Shown in pieces: positions 1 to 13,200 of a DNA stretch of 64,000 nt. A program made the translations under genes and the position numbers. The notes beneath the pieces were generated by a model that saw only the letters and a program-made list of their open reading frames with translations, had not been told where the DNA came from and did no database searches. How positions within the stretch are numbered: the first letter of the stretch is position 1; each line of letters begins with the position of its first letter. This stretch comes from Apostichopus japonicus (taxonomy: Eukaryota > Echinodermata > Holothuroidea > Aspidochirotida > Stichopodidae). The DNA is taken from the NCBI RefSeq assembly GCF_037975245.1, contig NC_092574.1:22250713-22314712 (forward strand), in the 5' to 3' direction.

Positions 1-954
1 AGGGATGAGTAACATCAGTGATGAATTAGAGCGAAGTGAGCATGTGGGTGATGGTCGGAGCTGAAACAAGTTGGTGAGGTAGCTTGGTCCTACATTGTGC
101 ATACATTTGAACACCTCCAGAAGTAGTTTGTAGTTGATTCGTTCACGTATCGGGAGTCTCCGGTCAATCCACCAAGTAGACATCCTCAATTACCCTACCC
201 ATTTGAACATTCTGTTTGCAAACGGAGCCATTTAGATTCATGATTGGAAGGTCTTTTGGAAGGTTTTTTCTGCCAGTGCAAAATTAATGTTGCCTTTGTA
301 GTAATTCAATGAAACTGCAGGTGGTAATTTGATTGTATTTGTAACTACTAACTAGTAGGTTTCTTTTATGTGCACTGGACATGTTTTAGCTAGTGTTTAA
401 AACTGTAGAATTCTAGGTCTGTGGATGTGAAAATAACATGGAACTTTATTCTTCTGCATTTTATTCACCAGCCAAGGTGATTGACACGTCCCTAACAACA
501 GCCAACCACCCGCTCAATGTTTGTACTAAATAATGTACGACTTAATCCTCCCCGTTACATGACGACTGACGAAGTGACATGAAAGTCCTTAACAACTACT
601 GTACGTCCTAACTACTCACAGTGTGTATGATCCACAGTAATTGGTGGTGTACCGTTATTATCATCACCTCAGTGTGCTTCGACATGCCAGCCAATCACCA
701 GAGGATCCTCCCTCTATAACCTGTACTACAGTAATTACAACTGAATTAATTATCACCTCTGGTCCTTGGTCCACCCTTCTAAAGGTTTATACAGGCTGTA
801 ATAGTACTGTTCGTACCCTACACAACATGAGCAAATGATAGACCTGCTCTACACGATAATGCTTTATAATTTTCTCCATCTTTCTTCTTAGATATATATA
901 TATAGTACTTTTTCATGATTCTCATTGTTAACAATTCTTCTCCTTCCTCCTCAG
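1..954 (+). other. Intron (or upstream region) of the GAB gene
   Basis: AT-rich non-coding sequence ending in a polypyrimidine tract and CAG acceptor at 954. A short (TA)n run lies at 893-903. No coding exon or conserved element recognised; the exon carrying the first PH strand is not here. Confidence 0.5.
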
Positions 955-1249
955 AGGTGGCAAAGACGATGGTTTGTACTAAGTGTCAGCGAGGATAGGG
1001 TAACGTTGGACTACTTCAAAGATTCCTCCAGGAGTAAGCTGAAAGGAACGATCCCGCTCCGCGAGTGCCAAAGAGTTGACCAAGGCCTTTCGTTTGAATC
1101 GAAACGGCGTTACCAGAATGCCCACATCTTTGACGTTGTCACCCCGAAAAGAAAGTACTACTTAGTCACCAACACGGAGACGGACATGCAGCGTTGGGTG
1201 GACAGCATTTGCAGAGCCTGCGGTTTTCGATCGGAGGACGAAACTAGTA
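955..1249 (+). CDS. GAB1: GAB exon: PH domain
   Basis: Acceptor after a pyrimidine tract (CAG ending at 954) and donor gtatgt at 1250. The exon starts in phase 0 and ends one base into a codon. It encodes the bulk of the PH domain, from RWQRRWFVL to CRACGFRSEDETS. GAB family PH domains have about 20 more residues upstream, which must lie in an exon before this window. Confidence 0.88.
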
Positions 1250-4200
1250 GTATGTTTAATTTCCCCTATCTGTTGCATGCTCTTCCTATCTTCGTTTGCT
1301 GTGCAGTTGTATAAATTATAGACCGAAGAACCAAAAAAGAACCGTTAACAAACTATCAAAACTCACAGTACGATAAGTACTGCAAAATGCCTGTGAAGGT
1401 AAATGTGTGCACCACGTGCGAAAGAAGACAATTTGTTAATTGCTTTCATTATAGTTGAGGCGAAGCTATAAACGTTCAGCAGGGCAGATAGTGCACAGCT
1501 GTGAAAGATACTCCTCCTCCCCTATACTTGTAAGTTTTTTTAATAGCTGGACTGTTCTTTGTTTTAGTTATAAGGAAAAATATAAGGTCAGAATTTAAAA
1601 TACAAATTTCTAGAATGCACAATTTAAATTTCCATAATGTAATGATAAATTTGTGTAATTCAACAAAATACGTCCTTGCCCTGCATTTAGTGCACTGTTA
1701 GCTTGTTATATTTGAATCGTCAAAGGAAACCCTCAAAGAAATGAAAGTTCATGTTGCATTAGAATAATATTGGTAGTCTAGAGAAAGGTGTCATCGGATT
1801 TACCCATAAAAATAGACAGAGGAAATTTCCCTGTTACTTAATGGGGAGATTTGGCCTACAAAATACCTCTGGTTCACAAGGAGCAATAGGTTTGATGTAA
1901 CTCGATTACAATGCCATACATGATTCAATCATTGGTTTTCAGTTTAATGTTATTGAATTATAGTCAGGGGTTAAACCTTGCCATATCAAAGTTTAAAACC
2001 TAAAACATTTGAATTATAGTATGCATATTATAATAATAATTTTGCCGAAATAACTTTACATATCACAAATGAACAACAGGAATTTAATTAGATTCATTTT
2101 ATTCATAAAAAATGGTATGGTCTTACGACCTGACCAATGAAAGCGTAAGTCCGACACTCGGTAATCGATTGGTTATAACAATAATTGTCATGTATTTAGT
2201 GAGCACCAAGCGTTATCTTAACTTGTTCACGATACTAACACATGGTTCTGATGTCATGTCAAGTCGAAGTTATTTCGCACATGATTGTGTAGTACGCAGA
2301 TGGTCAACCATGCCATTGTTTATTTGTGGTCACTTTTTACAAAGCAAGTGGTAAACTACGCTTACAATTTTTTTCACCTGTTTTTGTTTTCTAATATATT
2401 ATGTTTTAAACACTTAAGATGAACCCCAATTAAGTAGATCATTTTACTGTAACCTTTACCAACTAACACTATACAAGGTTAATAGCCTAAGTTAGGCCAT
2501 GCTACTAGGCCTTTTTCACACAAACAATTAATGATAAAAAATGGCGAGTAAATTTAACGTTTTTGGCGAGTAGAATTTTAGCCTCTGTCGCCAGTTGGCG
2601 AGTTGTTTTAAATTTGTTTGTTGAGGCCTGGTATATATGAATGAATCATTTATGCAGTCAGTAAGACATTCTACCTGAGCTTCGTCAGATGCTATTGGTG
2701 CACCCAAGAAGTTACTTTGCCTCCTCGATGACCTTTCTCCCCACAACATTTAGCAACCACCCTCTCCTGCAACCCGTTCATAGTGCTGAGCACCCGTTTT
2801 GCAACCAGTCACTTCTGGGCGAGAATCCTCTTTACCACCCAAAACTGTCTACTCAATTGAAAGGTGTTTTCGTAGTGGACTTTTGTATTTGATACGAATC
2901 TATGCTTTCAGTGACCACTGAGACCATATTCATGGTGCCTCTTCACTATCTCTGTCTGCTTTGAGTCGTCAACTATCAGTTGGCCTTATAAGTACCCATT
3001 ACCATTTGTGGTTACACCAGGGAGTTGTTATGGAACAACTCCCTGGTTACACGATGTATGCATTTTTCAATAACAATATGGCAATCCTGACAATGCAGTG
3101 GTTACTGTTTACATACAATACCTTGGTTATCCTTTACAATAAATTTGTTGCCTCCTACAATGCATTGGCTAGATCCTTTACTATACAGTGGTTATACATA
3201 TGTTATATATTGGGAGTGCGGATGTGACTTATTGGCACATAATAGGCATTGTTATTGGTGAACTTGGCATATGATTCAGAACCTGGAAAACATACTGTAC
3301 TGCTGCAGTGTAAACAAGGTGAAGGTTTCCTTTGACCCTGTCGATATTTCATCATCTGTGATTACGTGCAAGGTAGATTTGTCATGAATTCGTCATGCTG
3401 AATATTTCAAACCAGAGCAGATTCTTGGTGTCATGCCAAGCTCATGAGTGGTGTCATTTAATCAGTAGCAAGGGAGGGCTGTAGGAACATGACAAATGAG
3501 AGGATGTGCAGTAAGGAGGAGGGATAGGGGATACATCCCTGGGGTTGTGGTGGAAATATGGGGGACAGGAATAATTTATTTTCATTTTCCTATACTAAAG
3601 AAAAAGAAATGAAGTAAAGAAAGATGGCACTGCGGACATGACTGTCTTGAGGCACCATCTGACTCTAGATATCCTGGGTAGGGCCCCCTTTGTGGAACGC
3701 TTATTAAGCCCTGGGTAGGGCCCTGGGTAGCGCCCCATTTGTGGAATGCTTATGAAGTCACAGGTAGGGCCCTGCGTAGGGCTCTGGTGCTGGAATGTAC
3801 AGTATGTTGGCTAATTATTAGCAGAAACTAATTAATTAAGAAAAATGTGGCAAATTATGCACTACCAGTTCCAGTAAACAAAGGGCTCGCAAAAGTCAGA
3901 AGCAATTTGGTATAATGAAAAATATCTACAAAAAAATATTCTCTAGGTTTGGATAAATTTATAACAAACTACTTAAGCATACAATGGTTGTATACTTGGT
4001 GAAATGTAGAATGATCTTTGTTTTTTTAACTTTTATGATTTTTTTTATAGACGTATGGTAATCCTTACCATTTTGATGCACGTAAATGTTTGTGACCTCG
4101 CACATATATTAAAACAATCCATCCAATGTTTCATGTGCATTTTTAATACCCCAGAAATACTTTAGTGAAAGGTTTGTGAAGTATATAATTAGACCGGCTT

Positions 4201-7200
4201 AATATCTACAGTATGACTAGGTCTCAACTGTTGGGAAAACTTCAAATATTACACCCTTGCTTGATATGTCTAGAAAGAAAGAAATTTCCTCCTACCCAAC
4301 TAACACCAATGATAGTCTCCCATGGGATGCGAGTCCTGGCCATTGACCAACATCGTCTTTCTTCCAAATCTACCCACTTTCAAGTTTGATGTTTACCACA
4401 TTTTATCAGATTTTTTTACATCCTCTGAAATCCATTGTCTTACTCCACAGGTGTATCTGATACTACGTCATACAGGTTTCAATTGGAGCGAACTAGTATT
4501 GTCTCCGAGGATAACAGCAGAGGTGGCTTCGGTAGGCTTCCCAGCATGAGCGGAAGCGTAAGGTCCGAGCCAGGCGAGAGTGTGCGAGACAGCGCCGTGG
4601 AATCTTACATACCCTTAACGAATTGTGCAACGAAGGCTGACAGTGATATGTCACAGAGTCTTCCCCGTGACTTTGAAGCGGAGTTTCTCGGGAGAGCAAG
4701 CCGGGCATCTTCCAGCTCGGGCAGCTCTTCGTCCAGTATCCCCGATGCAGCGTCGATGAGTGAGCCTGTGCGTATGCTCGACAGACCGACGGTAGCTCCC
4801 GGTAACGAGGTGTACGACGTACCCCCAGTTAAGCCTTCTCTATTGCAATCGATCTACGAGAACCACAGAACGTCAGCTATAAAGGATCCCTTGAGCTCTC
4901 GGTTTGAGCAGGAGATGTCGCAGGTGCAGGATGAGATGAGGAAGGACAGTGGTGATGAATTAGAATCCAGGACTTTACCTGCAAGGACCTTAGGTCCACA
5001 GTCAAATTATGACTTTGTTCCCCCTCCCCGACGTCCCTCCATGGAACCAGAAATGGAGTCGGTCTACGACGTACCCCCGGTAAAGCAACAGTTGGTGAAA
5101 CCAATGGTACCGGAGCGGACTTACCCCGCGTCGTGCATCTACGATATACCGTCAGCCCTCCCAAACGACGAATCCATATATGACATACCGCCAGGTCCCA
5201 TGCCTGTGGAACCACCCCCTGGCCTGGATGATGCATTTGTGAGCAAACCTTTACCGGCCAGTGACTCAACAGACGAACTAGCTAAGTCTTTGGAACAAAT
5301 TTCTATGAGGAATGCAGAGAAAAACTTTGCCGAAGAGCAAACCCAGGACAGCATTTATGACGTTCCTCCAGTCTTGAGGAAAGAAAATCCCTTCTCTCCC
5401 TCTCGACCCCCAGTGTCCTCTCCACAGAATGCACCACCGAGGCCACCCAAACCACCAAATTTGGAGGGCCCACCCTTAGATAGAGGTCCTCTCAATCCCC
5501 CAACGGATTTTGCTGACGAAGGTTTTGACGATACTTACGTCGGCAGTCCGGGAGTGAATGACACTAGTCGACTCTCAAATGGACACAGCGCGGTGGGCCA
5601 CCAACCCGCACCACAGGGGCATCATTGGCTCAACCATACGGTACCCACACCCAGGAAATACTTGAACGTTAGGGACTCGTCATCTAGTAAACCATCCTCC
5701 GTACCAACTTCCCACCCGCACCCTATGCCTTCTCCAACCGGATACCTTCTCATGCAAGGTCCAAACAGCCCATCCAATGTATTCCAATACCCCGATGAGA
5801 ATTACATGACTATGGAGGGGTCTCCAGAGCAGGCCAAGAGAGGTCCAGAACTGTACACTGCCATGAATGGAAACCAGCCACCTCCACTTCCACGAATGAG
5901 CACCACTTCTCCGGTAGCAGTGTTCAGTGAAGAGCGAGAGGAGAAAGAGATATTTCCTCCACCTGTTGACAGAAGCTCCAAACCTGGCAGACCGAAGACA
6001 GGAAGTAAGTCATGAAATCACTCAAATTTTAACAAAACTCTATTTTATATTTTTTTATTTATATTGTTTAGATATATATTAATGTTTTTAGCACCAATGC
6101 CGACAAGTAATTGACTTTTTTAGAGCTTTTTTCTTCCTGGTGGATGAGTTCTAGTGTTTCTCACCTCAGCAGATGCCATTGGATACAGTTCCCGTATTTT
6201 GCATATTTTGCATATGTATGCATAGTGAATAACTGAGGGCAGCAAACAAAATGTTCCTGTTTTCTATCATACCACTCGTTCTGTGAACCATGGGCAAATT
6301 TTATGTCTTGCTGTGTGTGCAATAAATGGGATGATTAAATGGAAGAATAACTTAAAATGCTACAGTTTTAATCATGGCGCTATTTACGAGAGCTCATTGC
6401 TAGTGAATTTGAATTAGGTACAGTAAATCACTGGGATACACACTTTTGTTCTGGTTATGGTTCTGCTTTGGTTGTCTGACTCCCCTCACCCTCCCCCCCA
6501 ATACAGCATTTGAATAGTTGTTGGCTAATCCTCATTGTTACTCTAGGTTTTTCATTTTGCATCATTATTATTACTATTATTTTTAATAATTTCATCCCGT
6601 CTCCACCGATGCATCACCCATCTTAAATGTTTCTTCTGACAGGTTCAACTACTTCGATCGGAAGCACAAAGTTGGCATCAGATTCCAGGGGTCTATCAGA
6701 CAGTTACTATGCAACCGATCCAGATCTCGGCATTCCAACTCGCAATTCTAGAACAAAGAGCTTCAGTAGAGAAGGGTAAGGGTTTAACTGAAAGCTTCAT
6801 GTTTTGTTTGTGTTTCGGTGGGTTTTAATATCAATTTGAACAATCCCGAGCTTGTCGTAGAATATTGGCGATGTTTCTGAATCAGACCAAGAGAATCGAG
6901 AGATGAACGGATTATGATACCTGATACGGATTATGGTTCACTTTGCATACTCATGTACCAGTCTCTTCACAATGGGAGCACCCATGTGAAGAGAACAAAA
7001 TCCAGTGACGAAATGGTAGGCAGCTAAATTAGGTTCGTAGAATGAGATCATTGACCAGTAGTCACTTAGGATGTACAGTGCTAAGAGGTTAACAGTTCAT
7101 GCTGGGCAGGGTAGTTCAAGAGAGTGATGTGGTTGTGAGAATGGGAGGACCAAAGGGTCTTTGCATTTGGTGTTTTTAATTTAGCCAAACATTGAATCAG

Positions 7201-10200
7201 ATCCAGAAATACTTAACATTCCATATAAAATGCTTGGCATACATTTTAAACAGTCTATTTATTTTTTTTAGCGAATGATATCATACTTTGTCCTTCCAAG
7301 TATGCAAGTTTCTTGTGGAATTAACAGACTATTATTGTTTCAGTAATTTTATGACAGTAAAGTATGTTTACACAGGACAGTGACAAATTCAATGCAAAGC
7401 GCATTTTGCAAAACCCGAGAGATGGGCATATCTTATAAATATATATAAGAAGGAGTTTTGTAAAAACTGCGTCAATGTGTCAAAATGTAATCAGATGTAT
7501 GGATTTCAAGAGGATTGGTTTGAGGGTCGTGGATTCATCGGTACATATGTTTTAGTAGTTTGCACATCTGTGTTTGGCAAAATACGTACTGCAACAGCTT
7601 CAAGTAAAATACATTTGCTTTCAATTTTTCTTTATACAATGGGTATATACATGCACCACAGCAGTACTCTTTGGCCATTTGCCTAATTCTTTTTCTGTAA
7701 ATTGATGTTACTGTGTATTAATTGTTCACAACATTAAACTTGAACCAGGGCTAGGCTAAAAGTATGGTATTATAAGTAATTAAGATATTGTGAGTAGCAT
7801 TCAGTATGGTTAACAGTGGATGTATTAATGTTCAGTTACCGTGATCTATGTTTTCGCAAACGTTTCCTTTTCAATGCATACTACACTCGTCTGTCGTGTA
7901 ATTCCCCCCTCCTCCAACCCCCCCCCCCACCCTAATTTACTTCATAAAGAGATGTAAAGTTCCTTGCAATGGAATAATTCTTATTCTCTTATTTTTTCTT
8001 TACCCCTTTAGGCGTCACAGGTCGACCAACAGCCCAAGGGGTACCCCTACCATGATTCGAAGTAATACTGTCCAATATCCCTCGGGTAGCAAACCATCCC
8101 TAACACACCAATCAGCCTCGGTCGGAGAATTTTCATCGTCCGACATCGGTGAAATGTCTCAAGATACTTACATGCTACATGAAAACTTTATTGGAGAGGT
8201 TAGTCTTTCTTTTCTTTTTCTCTTCACAGAGTGTACCCTCATTTCCAATTTTTTTTTTACATTTTTTTTTTTTTTACATTTTCATGAAAAAATCCTTCCT
8301 ATTCATAAAATTGCTTCCAATTTGTACACTGGAATATACTGAAATTGAAAAAAATAGAAAAACTTACAATATGTGCTTACAAACCAGTGACAAATTCCTG
8401 TGCTGTAACCAATGGAAGTAGCCAACCATTATTTGGTGGTTATCCCTGGTCTGCGCATTTGTCTGTATGTTGGTGTATTTACTTTTCAAAATTCTAAGAA
8501 GTATCAATCACAATAGGAAAAAAAATCGTTATGGCTCGGTAATCAGTTCGACTCCACGCTATTTACTTCGCTCCTCGCTTACCTGTCTCCTCACAACCTT
8601 AGCACCTCATTCTACCGTGCCTATAAAGTCCTGGTAAATAAATAACACTGTGCGCCCTCTATGACCGGACCCCCCTTCCGGTCCCTCCTCCTTTTTCATT
8701 CTACCATTCCAAGTGCCTACACGCATATTTTTCTTGTGGATAGTTTCCTTGGAAAATTGTCTTGGTTTTCTTCGACGATCGCCGGAAGTTTTTTAGCTTC
8801 GGATCTTTAGAAGTTTGACAGTCCTTTCCTGACCGATAAGTGTCCTTTTTATCAAAAAGGGAGGGTTTTGGGGACTGTTTTCGTAGTGCGTTTCCTCCTC
8901 GGGTTGGTTTGCGGCGGGGTTAGCAGTTCCGCGAAACTGCCTAGGTTCCCGCCCTATTCCTCCCCACGCTAAAGCGTGTTGTCGTTATTGTGTTTTCTTA
9001 GCTTGTTTACTAGCTTCTTCCCCCAATTAGTTTCTCTCGTCCCCCTTTTGGGGATTCATATTGCTCACTTATATTCACTCTTTTTCGTATGTATTTCTCG
9101 CTCTCTCATTTTTGTTTCAGCTTGCATTTTCATGTTAGGCCACCCCGTAGCGTTACCTTGTTTACCGTTGCTAGGTTACGCTACGCTCCACCTAAGCCTA
9201 ATTCCCTCCCTAGTTCTCCCCTCTTACGTTAAGCTTCTATTGTTGTTCATTTATCACTAAGAAGTAATCTTCCTTAATCCGGTTATTCAGCATGTCACGC
9301 AATCCATTGAAGTGCATCAACTGCTCTATGTTTCGCCCAGGCAGAGCCTGGGACGAACACGACCTTTGTCCAAAATGCAGATCCTGCACTCGACGAGACC
9401 CCTGCCTGGTGTGTATTAAGTTTACACCAGCTCAGTGGCAGGACATCGACCTGTGGCGTGAGGGCTTACGTAGCAAGCTCCAGGGAAGGCTGGACTCGAT
9501 CCCGAGCGCAATCGGGGCGCCGGAGGTTCCAGGAATAACGGGAGACAGAGAGGAGGAGGGAGTAGTAGAGAGAGAGGTGGAGGAGAGTGGCCAGGAGAGG
9601 GCCGAAGGAGAGAAAGAGGTAGAGAGAGAGGAAAGAGAAAGAGAAAGAATTCCCCTAACGGCCCCGGCTACGTCCGGATCAGTTACGGCCAGAGGGAAGG
9701 GCAGGAGCAAAGGCAAGGCTCCTGCCAGGAAAAGACCTCCAAAGCAGAGGCACAGCTCGGCCGGGCTGGAGACTCCGTCTCAGTCCGGGCCGCAGCTAAA
9801 CAGACCCACAGAGCGCGGCCCCCCGGCCGTGGGAGGCTCGGGTCCTAAAGAGAGAGCAACCGAGGGGACGCGGAGACGGAGCCGGTCCCGTTCCAGGGAG
9901 CCGGACAGGGAGCCGGAGAGGCGGGTTCCGACGGAGATCCCGGCCCGAGAAAGTAGGGAGAGAGAGTCCTCCCGCCGACCCAGAAGGGAGAGATCGGGGT
10001 CGCATACAAGATCCCCAAGACGTAGAGAGAGGAAGAGATACTCTCCAATCTCCGACGAGTCCTCGGACTCTTCCGACGATGGATACAGAAGATCCAAGAG
10101 GAGGCGCCGGTCCCCGAGACGGCGTCAGGAAGAGGAACCAGCTTGGCTTTCCAAACTCACCGGCCTGCTACGGCCCCTGCTGGAGCAAAGGACGTCCACG

Positions 10201-13200
10201 GTAGCCGACGTGGCACCGGGCCCTACCAGCCCCGTATTGACCATGGCCCCGCAACCGGCCCCGGACCCGGACGCTCTGGATTGCAGAGCGTCGGTGAATC
10301 TTTCCGGCTTGGAGGACGAAGGGGAGCCCATAGATCCAGATCCTCTCCACTACGATCCTATGGAGGACAGCTTTGGTCACAATTACGAACCGGAGGAAGC
10401 ACCCGTGACAGGAGGAGCCCTCCCACAGGAGCTAATAACACGGGCGGCAGACATATTCAGACGACACCTGGGGTTCGAGGAACCCGAGACGCAACCGCAG
10501 AAGGCGGGCCGGGTATCAAAATTGACGGCGACCGGCGAAGCGTCATATAAGCCCAAAACTACCATACCAGTAGACGCAACCTGTTATGACAGATTTGAGG
10601 CCATTGCCAACAAGACCAAGTGGACGGCCTTCCCGGCCAGGGCAGATAGAGCGGTCAGGGTACCTGACGAGGCATGGAAGGATCTATTCAGATGCCCAAC
10701 CATTCCCCAGGAGGCCAAGGAGAGATTAAAAGCCGAACAAGGGGCCTCATCCACACACGTGTTCAAGACCCCGGACCAGAGGAAGCTAGAAGAGCTTTTG
10801 GTAGAGGTGGACATGGCAGCCCGTTCGGGCATGAAGTTCGCATCGGTACTAATGCTTTCAGCCGAAGTCCTTATGCGACACCACCAACAGCTCCCTGAGG
10901 ACAGCAGCCAAGTATCCAGGGACGAAGCGGGCCAGCTCCTCCTGCTGCTGGGCCCCCTCGTCAGACTCGCGTACGATCAATTTGCAAGGGTCGCTACCAG
11001 GTCCGTTAAGGCCCGTAGACAAAACATCGTCTCCGCCATCCATTGGCCTTCGACGGAGGCGAAGGACAGAATGCTGGAACTACCAATCCTCGGGGAAGAC
11101 CTTTTTGCGGGCTGCTTCCAAAAGAAACTCCAGGAAGAGGTAGCCCGAAGGGAGACTCTGGCCAAATCAGAATTCCGACCCCCACCTACCCAGAGAACCA
11201 GACCCTTCCGCCCGAGGGAGAGCAGAGCACCTAGGGGAACGAGAGCAGCACCCGCCAAATCTATGAGCAGAGGAGCTCTCAGAGGCCGAAGCCGGGGGGC
11301 AGCCTTCCGTCCAACCCGCCCCTGGGCCCCCAGAGGAGGCAGAGGCTCCACGTCGACCAGACGGGACAGTGACCGCTCCTCCAATCGACCAGCGTTCGCC
11401 GCCCAGCCCTAGGGGTGCCCACCTCACTGCGGCCATTCCGCCGGTGGGGGGGAGACTAACAAACTTCTCCCAGCAATGGGAATTTATTGGCGGGGACAAG
11501 TGGGTGTTGGACACAGTCAAACACGGGTACAAAATAGAATTCTCCTCCAGCCCACCTTTCGGGGGCGGAGGAAGGCAGACACTCACACCCACGGACCCCG
11601 TCAAACGCTTAGCCCTAGAAGGGGAAATTCTGGCCCTGCTGGCCAAGCAGGCAATTACAAGAGTTCCGGAAGAGACGGGACCACTCTTCCGGTCCTCCTT
11701 TTTTCTGACCAAAAAACGGGACGGCACCTGGCGTCCCATTCTAAACCTAAAACCCCTGAACACAAAACACATCAGACCAAAACACTTCCGTATGGAGACC
11801 TTAAACTTAATATTACCCCTACTCAGAAAGGGCATGTGGGCGGCGACCGTAGACTTACGGGACGCCTACCTGCACATCTTGATACACAAAGAACACCGAC
11901 GATTCCTAGCGTTCCGGTACGCAGAACAAGACTACCAGTTCCGGGCGCTCCCATTCGGCCTAGCCACGGCTCCCAGAACCTTCACGAGAGTCGCGGGAGC
12001 AGTAGTCGCCTACCTCAGAAAAAGAGGGGTCACCCTCTACGTATATCTAGACGACTGGTTGGTAGTAGGGAACAGTCTATCGGAAGCAACCAACAACGTC
12101 CACAAAACGCTCCAGACCCTTCAAGAACTGGGCTGGATCGTGAACCAGAAGAAATCACGGCTATCACCCTCCCAGACGATCCAGTTCCTCGGGGCCATAC
12201 TGGACTTCACCACCGGGGTAGCCCGACCCTCAGAAGAAAGAGTCGCGGCAGTCAAGGCGACCACACAACAGATCTTGGCACACCGGGGGTCACCAACGGG
12301 GACATGGCTCCGGGCCCTGGGACTCATGGCCAGCCTCGTCGATATAGTGAGACTGTGCAGGCTACACATGCGACCTCTGCAACTGCACCTGCTGAGGTCC
12401 GCAGACCCTACAGACCCAGACAAAACAACGCTCATCTACAGGTCAGAGGAGGTCACACAACACTTTCGATGGTGGCTCGACCCAAACAACTGGAGTTCAG
12501 GGGTACCCTTTGCGATACAGCTACCAATGACATCGATAACGACGGACGCGTCACTGTCCGGATGGGGAGCTCACTGGAGCAATCGCACAGCATGGGGGAC
12601 GTGGTCCCAAACAGAAACATCTCTCCACATCAACATCCTGGAGATGATGGCGGTCAAAAGAGCCCTGGAAGCTTTCAACGACCACGTACAGGGAACGATA
12701 ACCACAATCTTCACCGACAACACGACAGTGGTGGCCTACATCAATCGGCAGGGGGGCACCCGCTCAGAGAGACTGTGCCGACTCGCGTGGGAGGTGATAA
12801 CAGCGGCCGAGGACTCCGGCACGATCCTAAGGGCTTCCCACATCGCAGGCAAGCTCAACGTGATGGCGGACGCCCTATCCAGGGGGCATATAGACCCCAA
12901 CGAATGGTCTCTGGAACAGGAGACTTGCGACAGAATCTTTTCGATCTTCGGCAGGCCCACGATAGACCTGTTCGCAACACACAAGAACAACAAACTCCAG
13001 ACCTTCTGTTCCAGACGATTCCACCCCCTGGCCTACCACACGGACGCAATGTCCCTCTCCTGGGACCACATGGATGCGTACATCTTCCCGCCGCTATGTA
13101 TGATCGGACAAGTCCTCAGGAAAATTCGGAACTCCAAGGGCAGGTTCACACTAATAGCCCCGTTCTGGCCTCGCAGACCCTGGTTCGCCGAGATCCCCCA

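Larger units (their letters stand above)
1250..4450 (+). other. GAB intron between PH and tyrosine-rich exons
   Basis: 3.2 kb of AT-rich intron. It contains the 28-bp palindromic micro-element at 3018-3045 and a small direct repeat at 3670-3800. No other coding exon is needed, because the reading frame joins directly across it. Confidence 0.7.

Noticed and set aside
2112-3227. Small + strand open frames in the first long GAB intron
   Set aside because: No homology recognised. The GAB frame joins across the intron without them.
9432-10550. Several minus-strand and alternate-frame open frames within ORF1
   Set aside because: Antisense and frame-shifted readings of the low-complexity RS/Glu-rich region.
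11167-11835. 222-codon open frame on the minus strand over the DIRS ORF1/ORF2 junction
   Set aside because: Shadow of the GC-rich coding strand. No recognisable family, and the + strand frames encode clear RT and Gag-like proteins.
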